Made by a program: the position numbers and the translations under genes | Assembly (NCBI GenBank): GCA_963931865.1 | Contig: OZ007505.1 | Coordinates: 13,995,495-14,059,494 of the forward strand | Length of the DNA: 64,000 nucleotides | Source: Axinella damicornis | Taxonomy: Eukaryota > Porifera > Demospongiae > Axinellida > Axinellidae | Direction of reading: 5' to 3' | The notes under the pieces: generated by a model | The model's input: only the letters and a program-made list of their open reading frames with translations | Database searches by the model: none | Told to the model about the DNA's origin: nothing | Shown: positions 1-11,682 of the stretch, in pieces | Numbering within the stretch: position 1 is the first letter of the stretch | How the letters are laid out: the number at the start of each line of letters is the position of its first letter

Positions 1-829
1 ATTTGTATGCACTAGCCAGGGCCAGCGCCACCAGTACGGCAGGTACGGCCATGGTCGTACTAGTTCTTGAGGAGGAAAAATGGTGTTGCTGGGAATCTGA
101 CTTACGATCGCGTAGATACATCCAAAGTTTCCTCCTATTGAGGCTTCCGCTGTCCAAAGCCATGACCATAAGGACAGACTTCTGTATGGTTCACGGGTCT
201 TGGTTTCGAATCGCGTCAATTTTCATGGACTAGGGACGAGACCAACACACATGGAATGGAGACAGGACTAATGCGCCGCACGAGCTCGAGAGTGACGACA
301 ACCTTCAACAACGAGATGCTCGTGATGTACCCTTTCAGCCAACTTACTTTTTTCCTTTCCACGTTGAGAGTGAGATGGTCACGGTAAGCAATGGCAGTGC
401 AGTGCAAAGCACAAAGGTGCTACGGAGAGCCCATCCTGATAACTGACAAATGAAGGTGGGAAAAAACCCAATAACTATGGCGCCATTTTTACGTTTGTAT
501 GCATGCGCAATTAAACGATCACTTAGCAACGATACGTAATTATTACTCAAGATCGCTGATTAGAAGCGCCTTGCACTGTTGTGTTGTACTTCATAAGACT
601 GAGGTAAATTCTGTACTTCAGTTGATCCCTGTGTATTCTGTGAGAGGGGTGAATGCCTATCTAAAACTGAACAATATATAAATGTCGCTACCACTTGCTA
701 CTATGGTCTTCAGACAGAGTCAATGTTGACCATATAGCAAGGGCACCCCCAGCCTGTGAAGACACTGGCTTCTGCTCTGTGATGGCAAATTTCAGCTCAA
801 ACATGCGCCATCTAGAATAGAGATAGACG
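1..829. other. No gene recognised
   Basis: Open frames here are short and carry no motif I recognise. The stretch ends where the integrase-like relic begins. Confidence 0.4.
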
Positions 830-1500
830 GTGCAAATGAAGATTTTTATATTGGAGCGCCTGCAACTGAGCGTAAGAAGTTTAACCGACATAGGAGACAT
901 CCTTGCATCACCTCACAACATTCAATTTAGCGCTACTGAACTTCCAGTTGTAAGTGACTACATAACTACTATCACAGAGCTACTGGGGATTTTACAGTCA
1001 TTGTCACGGCAATGGGAAGTGCACATTGATAATCTGCAATCTTCTGATATCACCACTGCGTACCATGTGCCAGTTGTTAGCGTTGCCAGTGAGGGAAGAG
1101 GAAGGGGTCGACCAAGGTTTGACATTGGTAGGGATCAGCTTGAGTATCTCTCCTCACTCAATTTTACATGGACAGCAATAGACTCTATGCTTGGTGTTTC
1201 AAGAATGACAATTTATTGCCGACGCCAAGAGTATTAACATAACATGCTGGAAGTGGGAGAGGCAATTAGTGATGCCAATCTTCTCACTTTTTAAAGAGAA
1301 ATGCGGGATACTTTTCCAGAAATGGGTGAAGTTATGGTCTTGGGAGATTGCGAGCAAGGGGATATAGGGTTTCACAGGACCGAGTCAGAAGAGGAATCAG
1401 GGAAACTGACCCCAATAATACTGCCTTGCGGGGACTCACAGGTAGGACAGCAAGAAGGCCATACTTGGTTCCAGGACCTAATTCATTATGGCACATAGGT
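830..1500 (+). pseudogene. Integrase-core family protein, N-terminal half (broken)
   Basis: The frame from 830 to 1237 has a GRGRGRPRF motif, then a helix-turn-helix-like segment (DQLEYLSSLNF...MLGVSRMTIY). This resembles the N-terminal part of invertebrate integrase-catalytic-domain proteins of unknown function. The frame stops at 1237, reopens around 1250-1350 (ISDANLL, then a stop), and shifts again to read RARGYRVSQDRVRRGI up to about 1500 (PNSLWHI). At least two frameshifts or stops break it. The catalytic DDE core that should follow is absent here; a C-terminal piece of the same family type lies at 7510-7990. Family recognition is from memory of motif patterns; the role is inferred to be transposon-derived. 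Confidence 0.6.
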
Positions 1501-1775
1501 ATCTTCAACTGCAAGGAGCACCTAAGCAGTGAGTCATACTGTATTAGTTAAGGTAATGGTAGGTCCCAAGGCCAGCCTTTGTAAAGTAAAGTTATTGGCT
1601 CCTGAAAGTCTTATGGAGAAGTTTAGCGTCAAAACGGACATATTGTGCCGTAAGTGTGAATGAGTACGGCCTTTGACCTGCGCGCGCATTAATTACCCAT
1701 CCTTGACATTCTGCTAGATTGTTTCCGCTTCCGGTTGTCAATTGCTGTCAGCTTGATCGTATATAATAGTCATCA

Positions 1776-2527
1776 TGAACAGTTCCGAGCATCTCAGAAG
1801 TAGACGGGAACTTGAACTAGCTGGAGAGAATGACTTACAATCTACGCAGTGCAACCGATCCATCCACTTCAAAGAACTATCGCGAGTTGAACGACATGAA
1901 GCTCCCTAGGGCAGAACGGGTGAAGGCTATGGACAAATTATATGCTGTGGAGGTAATAGAAGATGATGGAGATCGGGTTAAGATCCACTACGTCGGGTAT
2001 GAAGACCGGTTCGACGAATGGAGAGAGAAAGAAGAAGTCGAGGACTGGAAGGATGCTGAACATGGTGGGCAACAATTAGAAACAGAGCTCTACCAGCCTT
2101 TCAGCCTGCACCAGGAACTGGCCTATCACATCAAGTCAAGTCTGAAGGGAAGCAGAAAAGACCCAGTTATAAGAATTGAGATGCCGTTTGATCTTCTTCT
2201 TTTCAATGGTGGACTCAAATGCTGTGGGAATTTGCTGCGCAGGTCAAGGGGACATGACATTTATGGGTTGAAGCGGTATGCATATGCTGATCTGAAGCCT
2301 CTGCTAAGTGATCGTTGGCATCTAAGGATCCTAAACCCACGAAGAGACTTTTGCTACTGCACCTTCAAACAGTGGAGTACTGGATTCACAAGAGAAAATC
2401 CATAGAAGAGTTTGACGAAGAAGGACATCCTATGATTTCCCAAAAGGGAGGGTACATATTAGTTTTCAGATTTGTATGGATGGACAAAGTCCAAAGGTTT
2501 CTTAGCAGTGTACTTGAACTTGAATAA
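1776..2527 (+). pseudogene. Tudor-knot (chromo-barrel-like) domain protein, frameshifted
   Basis: The 1830-2405 frame encodes 191 residues. At residues 36-72 it shows the Tudor-knot pattern (KLYAVEVIEDDGDRVKIHYV, then DEWREKEEVEDW), a small beta-barrel that in other proteins binds modified histone tails or nucleic acid. Homology-like sequence does not end at 2405: after about 2360 the adjacent frame continues (EYWIHKRKSIEEFDEEGH to FLSSVLELE, stop near 2527), so a single-base frameshift near 2360-2375 is likely. An ATG at 1776 opens a different short frame, again suggesting a broken 5' part. Neighbours are transposon relics. Function of the full protein is unknown to me. Confidence 0.5.
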
Positions 2528-2599
2528 AATCGAGTTGCATATACATATGAACATAATGATTTTTTTGTTGATCTGTATTATGAGATTTGTCATACAAGT

Positions 2600-3430
2600 T
2601 CAGTTCTCTTTCTGACATTGAGCTACTTTTCTGCCATCACACTCTACCAGGTGATCTTGAAATGTAGGGTATTTGCATGTTTTGCATGGTTGGGTGCATG
2701 TCAGCTTGTTATGTCCGCAATTGCCACAGTCAGAACAGTGAATATTAAATACTTTCTGAGTTTGTGCATCTGTATCCCTCAAATGTTCCAAGCGGTTCTG
2801 TTTCTCCATAATCTGATGTAACGCTATTTCTCCTTTGTGGTTAGTGGCTCTGAAATACTGCTTCGTCATCACATCATTATACTTTTCCAGACCATGCTGA
2901 GAGAACTGGAGAATTCCTCCATGAAGCCTCATAAACTCTGCTACATGGTTCATAAGGGCGTGGATGTAAGGAGTTACATTGTGGTCATGATAGGTGCCAA
3001 TAAAGAACCTTCCCCACTCCTGAGCTCTTTCTTCGTACTGGCTAATGTCGTCCTCAGTTAAATTTTCTGGTTGTTTAGAGAATATCCAAAAGAATTCGTC
3101 CCATAAGTGCTGAATTCGTGTGACCTCAGATCGATCAAGTTTAGGGAGCGAATCTGCAATGTTGATGTTTCTAACTTTTCAGGACCTGTAAGGGATCTGA
3201 CCTTCATAACTTTTGAGTCCTTCCCGTTGTAGAATGAATAGCCAGGAATACCCAGACGGGACACTAACTTTTGAAAGAAATCTATATGCTGGTACTTTAA
3301 TGGGTCGAAACAGGCGAACTTTTTAAGTTGGTCTATGCAATCGTGTCGTCTCAACTCAACTATGAGGAGGTCGATCAAGACATCTGCAACCCTTAGGAAG
3401 AGGTGCAAGTTGTCAATGACGACATTGGAA
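2600..3430 (-). pseudogene. Invertebrate repeat-family protein with C-terminal zinc knuckle (broken)
   Basis: Read on the minus strand, conserved-looking blocks follow in order: NVVIDNLHLFLRVADVLIDL, FFQKLVSRLGIPGYSFYNG, KVRSLTGPEKL, then after a frameshift LTEDDISQYEERAQEWG, HVTPYIHALMNHVAEF-like text, GGILQFSQHGLEKYND, and a Cys knuckle CSDCGNCGHNKLTC (C-x2-C-x4-H-x4-C) near the end. These blocks resemble a multicopy protein family of cnidarians and sponges that behaves like transposon cargo; I do not know its function. At least two frame changes (near 3170 and 3060) make this a relic. Its 5' side is fused to an RPA-like fragment at about 3430. Confidence 0.5.
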
Positions 3431-3890
3431 AGTGGGACCATGGGGAATAGTGTTACTGTGAAGCTGACTTTTGGGGTGCTCAGGTACTTCATATTGTTGG
3501 ATGACTTCATGGTTGCAAAATCGATTGTGTATGGCTATCTTAAGCACTTTGACTACAACTGAAGCATGCTGGCCATCTCGATTGTTTACATTGACTTTGC
3601 AAGCTCTCGTCCATTGGTTTACTGGATGGTAGTTGCTGGTAGTTCCTAGGAGAAGTTGTTATCTTTGTGGACCCAGACACCACAACTTCCACGCCATCAC
3701 CATGGCGGGCCTTCTACTCGTCAGCAATACTTATTGTTCCTTCGAAGTACTTACTATCGTCATCCATTTGGGTCAATTCGCCACTTTTCGTAGATGTTTC
3801 GATGTCCGTTAGACTTTCCAACTGCATGGGACAAAATGCATTCTTGCAGCCATGCACATGTGTCACATGGAATTCTAAATGACATGAGTC
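3431..3890 (-). pseudogene. RPA-like OB-fold gene, truncated second copy
   Basis: Minus-strand sequence repeats parts of the RPA-like relic at 4124-5151: the 5' block (GELTQMDDDSKYFEGT), the SGSTKITTSP block and the FTVT-ending OB-fold strand. Internal parts are deleted. At about 3430 it runs without a stop into the zinc-knuckle family relic, a chimeric junction. It lies directly downstream of, and in the same orientation as, the longer copy, so a local duplication followed by deletion is the simplest reading. Confidence 0.55.
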
Positions 3891-4123
3891 AATTTAGCAT
3901 GATATAAAGGTCAAGGGGCACATGTCATTGCATACGCATGCAAAAAGGGGGAGGGGGCACGTTGTATACATGATTAGGCATAAGTGAGAATGTCAACTCA
4001 GCTACATGTATTCTGGATACAAAGGTCAAGGTCAGGCCTGCAATTTAAGTGAGTGGAAATGCAATTTACACGTATGAAAGCTAGCTGCCAAGATCCAAAA
4101 CATAGTATGTTGTGTTGAACTGT

Positions 4124-5151
4124 TTAGTCCGCATCCCTGAAAACATCACTGATTATAATATTGTAGGTGAACATAAATGGCTTAGACATTAACAGATGGG
4201 TTGTAATATCTTTATCGCTCATGTCTTCAATCTGGCTTGCGAAATCTTGCATAATATTGGTCTTGAAAGCGGTCATGTAGTACTGTTTAGTTCCAGCAGA
4301 GATTAGTAATCTTGATGACGAGTTAGAGACACATGTGTCTAGACGTTGCTTCATCGTACATTTGCAACACACACCAATTATGCCATCCAAATCGTCAACT
4401 CTACCCTGGCATTTACTACAGCTCTTGTAATGAGTGACGCTCTCAACACCCACCACTTCAGCATCTTTCACATTGTCGTCGCGACTCGCTCTTCAAGTGG
4501 TTTAACTTCACCAATATCATCTACAACTGTTACAGTGAAGCCGACCCTTGGGGAGCTCAGGTACTTCACATTGTTGAAAGACTTCACGGTTACATAATCA
4601 AGTGTGTATGATTTGCCAACTTGCATTTGATTTATGTCGTTTTGCCATAATGTTAATCGTATGGTTCCCGATTTGTCTGCTATTGTCACATCCTGTTTAA
4701 ATACTTCTTCTTTTTCAGCAATCTTAAGCACTTTGACTACAACTGAAGCATGCTGACCATCTTGTTTATCCTTAATTTCATTGACTTTGCTCTCGTCCAT
4801 TGGTTTCCTGGATGCTAGTGGCTGGTACTTCCTAGGAGAAGTTATCTTTGTGGACCCAGACACCACGACTTCCATGCGATCACCATGGAGCTCCTTCTGG
4901 ATGACGCAATTTGCCAGCTCTACAGGTTGTTGCAAGTCTTTTTGGGCAGCTAGTTGTTCGCATTGACGCTTTTGAAATCCAACCACTCACATAGTTCACT
5001 GCTCGTCAGCAATTGTTCCTTGGAAGTATTTGCTGCTGTCGTCCATTTCGGTTAATTCCGTTACAACGCCGTGTATTCTGGCATATTTAGAAGGACTTTG
5101 GATGTCTGTCAAACTACCGAACTCTTGTGATAAACGCTTCCTTGCGGACAT
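4124..5151 (-). pseudogene. RPA70-like ssDNA-binding OB-fold/zinc-finger protein (pseudogene)
   Basis: An ATG at 5151 opens MSARKRLSQEFGSL followed by an OB-fold start (YARIHGVVTELTEMDD). The frame then hits two TGA codons at about 4993-5000 where Cys (TGT) and Arg (CGA) would be expected, and continues open to 4471 through a second OB-fold (VTIADKSGTIRLTLWQNDIN, YTLDYVTVKSFNNVKYLSSP). A frame change at about 4470 leads to a C4-type zinc finger (CSKCQ...VCCKC) and ends at 4124. The arrangement matches replication protein A large-subunit relatives, which bind single-stranded DNA. Two stops and a frameshift make it non-coding as it stands. Related fragments lie at 3431-3890 and 61996-62530, so it belongs to a dispersed, probably mobile family. 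Confidence 0.65.
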
Positions 5152-5329
5152 GTTGCAAACACACTTCAGATCTGCTACGTAGAATTAAAAACCAGTGAAT
5201 TTAGCGGTATTGCCTCGAGCGATTCCGGATACAGCGGCTAAGACCTTGCAAAAATTAATTGTATACGCTACGCATGCGCAGTATCGTTATATGGTTCAAT
5301 TTTGCAAGATCATTGCAAGTCGCTGTATG

Positions 5330-6320
5330 AGGGTCAAGGGGCACATGTACTGCATACCAAAAGGGGGCACGAGTACTGTATACAGATACAAAAATGTTTT
5401 GCCTGATTAGGTCTATGAAGTCACAATGCAACACAAGTCAATTTAGGGTTAAGACGTGGATATTGGTCTGGCAGGAAGTACACACTTTAGGTATAGGTTC
5501 TGGAAATGCATGTGCATCTAGAACATGCCCTGGCCCCTAACCTATTGCCCTGCTTCCTGCTGGACTATTAATATCCATTTTGTAAGGGTTAGTGAGGTCT
5601 ACATGTATCCTGGATATGAAGATCAATGGGCACATGTACTGTATAGAGACTGCATCCAAAACGGGGCACATGTACTGTTTACGTATACGCATATGAAATG
5701 CTTGGCCTGGTTAGGTGAGTCACTACAATCAAATGAAAGTGTTAGTAACTTGTACACAAAGAGATTAATTTAAAGATCAATGTGCACATGTACTGTATAC
5801 CAGTGGAGGCTGTATGATTAGCGCATGTGCATTGATCATTTACGAGGACGGACGAAGTTACAAAAATGATTGGCCTGTTTAGGCATATGAGTCACTACAT
5901 TGAATTTAGTGTTATTACCTTGGATCTATTCTGGATGAAAAGATTGAAGGGTACATGTACTGGATATGGCATACAAAACGAAGGCACATGTACTGTATAA
6001 AAAGTGGGCACATGTAAGAATATGCACACAAAAATGCTTGGCTCACGAGTCACTACCTTTGGGATGAGTGGGAATGGAAAGTGTCAATTTAGTGTTATTA
6101 CCTTAAAACACATGGAGCAAGGTCAAGGGGTACATGTACTGCATAAGGCACACTAAAAGGAGGCACATGTACTGTAAGTGGGCACATGTATACACTAAAA
6201 TGTTTGGCCCATGAATCACTACATTTAGCAATGAAACAGTCAATTTAGTGCAAGTATAGCTTCAAAACACAGAGCTGGATACAAAGATCAAGGGGCACAC
6301 GTACTGTATTAATGTTGATT
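5330..6320. repeat. Degenerate tandem satellite, unit about 155-180 bp
   Basis: The motif GGGCACATGTACTGTATA recurs near 5340, 5628, 5783, 5949, 6126 and 6294, each time preceded by GATCAAG or GGTCAAG and by a block like GGCCTGATTAGGCATATGAG and AATTTAGTGTTATTACC. Spacing is about 155-180 bp. Within units a second copy of the CACATGTAC palindrome often follows 20-40 bp later. An older outlier unit lies near 3910-4060, on the other side of the RPA relic. Confidence 0.65.
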
Positions 6321-6473
6321 GCTGTTATGTTCATCAGTGTTGTCCTTTTTTTTTTCAATTCCATCCTTATTTTATGTCTTTCCATTTCTTCTATATGGAC
6401 CCTTTTTGACTTCAGTCTCCATCTTCTTACTTTGTTCTATGTCTAATTTTCTTTTTCTGCACTGTTGTCATCT

Positions 6474-6829
6474 TCATCTCTTTCCCACTGTCGGACTTTT
6501 CTGTTTCAAATCAGCAATTTGTCTGGACATGTACATGTTACTGCTCTGAACTTGTCTAAAATCTCTCTCTCTAACAATTAAATCATTTCTTTGTTTACAA
6601 ATAATGGCTTTTCTTTCGTTCACTTCCTTAGTTATAGTGTCCACTTGAATGCCTTTGTCCTGCATTCTGGCATTCGCTTGCACAGCTTTCTCTTCCGTTC
6701 GAATACTATAATTGCTTTTGCTTGCATTTGCACATCGTCTACTTGAATACCTACATCTTTGCTTCCGACTCCATCACTGTTAACTTCAGTTGCATTTACA
6801 ACGGCCTCCTTGCTAGGTTTATCTCCCAT
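6474..6829 (-). pseudogene. Short coiled-coil-like reading frame, frameshifted
   Basis: An ATG at 6829 starts MGDKPSKEAVV; the frame reads through VGIQVDDVQMQAKA and breaks near 6700. The adjacent frame continues with a similar GIQVDT segment and a charged helix (TKEVNERKAIICKQRNDLIV) and stops at 6474. The two GIQVD segments suggest an internal repeat. I do not recognise the family; it may be an exon of a dead element gene. Confidence 0.3.
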
Positions 6830-6904
6830 TCTTCCGTAACTGCAACAATTGCTCAGCGAAATAGGGTATATAGCATGCACACAGTACGCAAAGGCATATG
6901 ACAT

Positions 6905-7509
6905 GCAATATATGCGGCTATAAACTTAGTGTGGGACATCAATGACTAAACAGTGCAAGAAGCTGTACAAGTATGAACCCTAGGGTGCCGGCGAGTCCCT
7001 TCAGGCGTATTGCGCAGACTCTCGAACATCAGACTAATCAATTTAGTGTTGCCTTCAGCTACAACCGGGAGGCATGTGAGGGTTTGACTCTCACCAGGCT
7101 AGCTGGCAATTGCATGCCCAGCATAATCACTTTGTGAACCTAAAGGTACATTGTTCAGACTTACAGACTCGGTTCAGGATGTTCCCATTTCCATGTTTCA
7201 GAATGTTCCGTTCCGTTCCTTGTTTTAGTACTACCCGTTGCGGAACAGCACCCTTGCTCGAGGTGCTACAGTGGCACCAGTTGCCATGGTATCACGGTTT
7301 CCACAGAACAAAGAATTATGGTTGTTCGTTGTTCCCAGAAATTGGTTGTCACTCTTGCAATTTGTTGTACATACACACTTCATTGTGGATCCATATATAC
7401 TATGGAAATCAACCACTGTATACCCAGGGTGCTATTCTGGAACATGCACCCAAATTTCAACAGTGTGCTGTAATCTAAGAGTACATTAGTGTTGCGGACG
7501 AGTCACTCA
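6905..7509. other. No gene recognised
   Basis: Only short overlapping frames without motifs. Some palindromic stretches (for example around GTGGCACCAGTTGCCATGG near 7272) but no element ends that I could pair. Confidence 0.35.
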
Positions 7510-7990
7510 AAACTCCAGGGTGTAGGAATGTGCACATTCCTCGCGTCAACAAATCCTTGCAGGAATTTCAGAGTGGATGGAACCATCATCCAATTCGGAC
7601 CAAAGGAAACCATTCTCCCCATCAACTGTTTGTAGAAGGAGCACTCTCGCTGCAAAGATCAGGGATAGCAGCTCTTGACTTTTTTGATACAGTGGATGAC
7701 TACTATGGAATGGAGCTTTTTTGATACAGTGGATAACTACTATGGAATGGAGCAAGAAGGAATACGTAACAACTGTTGATGATGATGAAGGAATAGCTGT
7801 CCCAGAGAGTCAGTTTGGGCTCCAGGATGAGCATTACGAAGTGCTCCAGCAACATGTCAATCCTTTGCTAATGCTGTAAGCGATAACTACGGAATTGAAC
7901 TTTATCAGGAAACTTTGGAAGTCATCGCTGATATTGTCTCTCGCTACCAGAATGTTTACCGGCAGTGGATTACATGAATTTGTACAAGAC
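7510..7990 (+). pseudogene. Integrase-core family protein, C-terminal half (broken)
   Basis: The frame from 7530 reads HIPRVNKSLQEFQSGWNHHP and TKGNHSPHQLFVEGALSLQ, the end of an integrase core in the same invertebrate family as the relic at 830-1500. The downstream acidic tail (TVDDDEGIAVPESQFGLQDE) continues after a local duplication: TTTTTTGATACAGTGGAT is present at about 7680 and 7718, shifting the frame. A further tail block (GIELYQETLEVIADIVSRYQ) runs to about 7965. No catalytic Asp/Asp/Glu core is present between this piece and the N-terminal piece 6 kb upstream. Confidence 0.55.
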
Positions 7991-8779
7991 TAGTGCTTGT
8001 CCACCCATAGTTTCTGTTATTGCAAATTGTTGCCTGGACAACATTGAAATACTATTGATCTGGGAGTGATCTCCCAGTACATGCAGGTCTTGTTATAAAT
8101 CATAAAGCCAGAACAACATTATCAGTGCGATCACAAATCTGGGTAAGATGCCACTGGTATACGAATAAAACAAACTCAAGTGGTTAACACATAAAGATAT
8201 AATATTTGCACAACAACCAGTACAATGTCATGCTTTATACACACTATCCATTAACCAAGCATATAGTGCTCATCTGCAAGGACCCGCTGAAACTCAGTCC
8301 ACATATGTTTGGTATGTATGTGACATCTCAAGGACAGGTGTACACAATGGGGCACCTCGCAAGGCCAGATAGAGCATTAAACTCCACAGTGATCTGCCTT
8401 GCAAATCGCAACTGAGGATCCAGTCACGAAACGAAGGAACCTCTGGCCTTTGCGACTGTGTAACTGACACCAACCTTGGGACTGATGTGCTTCTGAGCAA
8501 TGGTTGAAGCACTGATGAAACCATGTGTATCAGGGTAAAAGTCGAGGAACACGGGAATAGTGAGGCAGCTGTTCCATCATATCCACATTGGAACGATGCC
8601 ATTACATGAATTGTATGAGGGCAACCAAATAATGGTGAATATTGTGAGGGATAACTTCTAACATGCACCTTGTAAACACCAAAGCTTCTGCCTCACTAAT
8701 TATTCATGTGTGGTCTAACTAGACTAGTTTTATCATAGATTTACTAACCTGTATCTATTCCCATCATGATCTCCTTCTG
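7991..8779. other. No gene recognised
   Basis: AT-rich spacer between the integrase C-terminal relic and the DUF3987-like relic. The longest frame (minus, 8294-8668) has no motif I recognise. Confidence 0.35.
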
Positions 8780-10302
8780 GGTGTTGAGGTGTTGAATGAT
8801 GACTTCTGCCGCATGTACGGAGGAGACCGTGATTTGTGTACCCCAGATCTGAGGCTCGCCACCACTGGTTCCACCACTGGTTCCACTGCTCGTTCCAATA
8901 CGGTCAGGATCATTGCCAATCGAGCGAGATATCCCCTTGCTTTAGCATAGATACCTTGGAGAGCTTCGATCCTTGTCGCCACTTTTTGGTCAACCAGTCG
9001 GTCATGAGCAAACCGATAAGCTTCATAAGCAGGCCTGGAGTGAGGCTGCCAAAGGTGTACACTTGGGGATGTTCGTGATTTTCCATTATCACCTGCATGT
9101 GCATAGGTACACCCCCACTCAGATTGTGTTGATGGAACACATTAACACTTGTATATATACTATACCTTGAAGATCTCCCTGGCACATCAGCTGGTATAGG
9201 CACTTTCAAATCACCCAGGTAGACATCCCGTTCCAGTGGAAAGTCAAAAAGTTGCCTGTCCACAAACCCATCAGGATCATCAACTTGCACCATCTTCTCC
9301 ACAAAGGCAGGTTGGATAAACCCTACAAATACATTGAAATAACCTTTTACTGCATTCGCTGGTAGGAAATCCGTCTCAGTTGACCCTATTCACTGACTCC
9401 TCGTGCATACCTAAAGTCTACTTGCATGATTTATAGCAAATAATAAGCTTTTATTATGATAACTGCTTGATGCTACAAAGGGATTCAGTTATGTCTGCAA
9501 ATACATATTCCAGGTAATCTCTTTTGCCTCTCTTGAGGATATCTTAATTCATCCCTATAGGTGCTTTTACTTGGTTCAAAACTCCCAGTCAGCTCTGCGA
9601 TAACATTATAACGTGTTACGCTTAAGAATTGTACTTAGTGGAAGGCACACTCAGAAAAAACTGCCACATACGTATAACTCTGATATAACCTTGCGCAACC
9701 ATACTATACTTACCTGTGATATTGAAAGCTGTTTGTGGCAGGGTTGCTGTGTAACTGCGGAAGTTCCTGGTCCACGGTCCACCTCCATTCAAGGTAATCC
9801 TGTCAAAGTCCGATCCTAGATGTAGAATTCTATTGTCTAGTCGTTTAGTTAATAAAAATAATCTGCTCAAAGTAATAATATCTCTAATTAGGATGGGCAC
9901 ACACAAGATCAATGCCGCTAAGCTATAGAGTGTTCCCCAAAGCATGGCATGGAGAAAATGCTCAACGGTCTACGTACCTGAGTGCTTGAAAAGGTCAAGC
10001 TGGGCGTAAAAAGATGACATTTCATCAAACATGCCCATCATCTGCATGCCATTTCTCTTCATGATGGAATGCAGCTCCTCAAAACTGAAATTATCCACGA
10101 GGAGTTGTGGAGGTGTTCTTGGTTTCTCTTCCGATATGTCGGCCTCCCAATCCTTCACCATACCATGTTGGAGTAGCTCCAATGGTTTTCTCAGGACTCG
10201 AAGGGCTGCCGTTTTCTTTTCGCCCTTCTTTGCGGCAACTACAAACCATAGAATGGATGGTTTAGTCCACGTCCTGACCTTGCTGTTGATACCATCAATC
10301 AA
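8780..10302 (-). pseudogene. DUF3987-like P-loop ATPase/primase-helicase relic, spliced
   Basis: Minus-strand pieces line up in order. Piece 1 (10302-9976): KPSILWFVVAAKKGEKKTAA, a Walker-A-like loop, then PPQLLVDNFSFEELHSIMKR and GMFDEMSSFYAQLDLF, a Walker-B-like DE pair. Piece 2 (about 9815-9715): DRITLNGGGPWTRNFRSYT and TAFNITG. Piece 3 (about 9323-9170): GFIQPAFVEKMVQ, DPDGFVDRQLFDFP. Piece 4 (about 9100-8790): ENHEHPQVYTF, then RPAYEAYRFAHDRLVDQKVA and GYLARLAMILTVLE. Gaps between pieces look like short introns, but piece 4 needs a frameshift near 9040. Related proteins are helicase/primase-type ATPases of mobile elements and phages. The extreme 5' end is not identified; an open stretch at 10651-10466 may be an earlier exon. 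Confidence 0.55.
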
Positions 10303-11009
10303 TCAATCAAACTTTTATGCCACCTGCCAGGAGCAGCCAGCTCATGAGAGCTTATGAGACACACGTGGTTTTACAACACACCGATAACGAACACAACACA
10401 TATAGGCAGTCTGCTGAATAGTTCCAGTCTTTGCTCTGGTTCACTGTGCTATAGGTGCATGTACCTCAGGTGCAGGCTTTGAAATAACTGGAGTCCAAGA
10501 CACAGAGCTCAAAGTGCAACCCCTCCGGATTTCTAGCCCTGGAATTCCACCCTTCACTTTGTACTGGACACCTACATGATGCCACGCCATCAGCAATGGA
10601 CTCAGGCGGAGCAACAATTGCATCGGCATGGCTGTTCACAAGCCTGTACAATGTCGGACTAAGGTGTTGCTGCAGTGGCAGCCTTCACTCGTTGGCTAAC
10701 TGAAGCCAATGAAACATCATTTCTGTGTTCCTCTGCTGCACTTTACGCCGTTACATGCATTCGTAGCTATAGTCTTTTGGTAATGCTGCGCATGCGCATA
10801 ATGTATTCCTGCAGGCAAAATGTTGCTAAGGCCTACTATTTCTAGCTTGCCAAGCAATGCTCAAAGCAAAATTAAAGTTAGAGTGTTTGTCAGGCTGAGA
10901 GCAGTCTCGTGGCCTCTGCTCGCGGGGCCGCGGGCGCCCCCACCAGACGTTCGCAGAGGGGAAGGCGGTGCGCGGAGGGGAGGGCAGCATGCGAGACTAC
11001 TCATGGTAG

Positions 11010-11044
11010 CCTCGTTCCCAGGCCGCGTGGAAACGAGACTAGAT
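11010..11044. mobile_element. Tiny TAGCCTCG-type inverted-repeat fragment
   Basis: TAGCCTCGTTCCCAGGCC is followed after a few bases by GGAAACGAGACTA, the complement of a variant terminus. No target duplication is visible. It lies next to a GC-rich patch (10915-11000) bounded by AGTCTCG and CGAGACTA, probably another member of the same element family. Confidence 0.35.
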
Positions 11045-11259
11045 ATAGATTTAATAGCAGCTAGGGTCAACCTGGACGTGCAGGATGGAGGACTCGCAGA
11101 TTCTTGAGTCTTCGTGATGATTGTGAGCGCATGAGTTCGTGGGGTTAAAATGTTACCGTATTCTGTCCCTCTGTTGTGGACTAAGAGTATCAGGATGAGT
11201 CTCAGGATGAGCGCCTGGCCCCTTCCTTCCCTCGCATGTAAACATGTTGTAGACATGGT

Positions 11260-11570
11260 GTAATTATTTGTCATGTGACCAATGTATCATATCGTGAGAG
11301 CAGTGTGGTAATGTAAAGAAGTCGTGGACATCGTACGATCGTGTGACTATGCCATCTTTCATAAGCGGCCAATGTATGCATGTATCATGTGACCAGTGCA
11401 CGCCATGTATCATGTGACCAGTGTACACCATGTGTCATGTGACCAGTGAACACCATGTGTCATGTGACCAATGTATGCCATGTGTTATGCTATCAATGTA
11501 TCATGAGAGCAGTATGTCACGTGTGACCAATGCATCATGGGACCCTGTGTCATGTGACTAATGTGCTGTG
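11260..11570. repeat. Minisatellite of CATGTGACCA units
   Basis: ATGTGTCATGTGACCAGTG-type units recur about every 25-32 bp from 11260 to 11570 with point changes. No open reading frame spans them. Confidence 0.6.
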
Positions 11571-11589
11571 TGTCTCCTCCCTCTCCAGA

Positions 11590-11682
11590 GACACGAGTTC
11601 ACAATCTACTGTGAGTATTGCAACAACCACCCGCACACCGTCAATGAAATGAACTCAACGAACAGTACACCACCTTCTTTGA
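11590..11682 (+). CDS. Exon-like ORF, possibly RhoGEF (DH) domain
   Basis: CTCTCCAG at 11582-11589 is a good acceptor and a GTACTA follows at 11683. The frame between is open: RHEFTIYCEYCNNHPHTVNE. The Y-x-x-YC-N-x-P-x-x-V pattern recalls a helix of the Dbl-homology domain of Rho exchange factors. After VNEM the last third reads better in another frame (NEQYTTFFE), so a frameshift is possible. One isolated exon is weak evidence. Confidence 0.3.
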
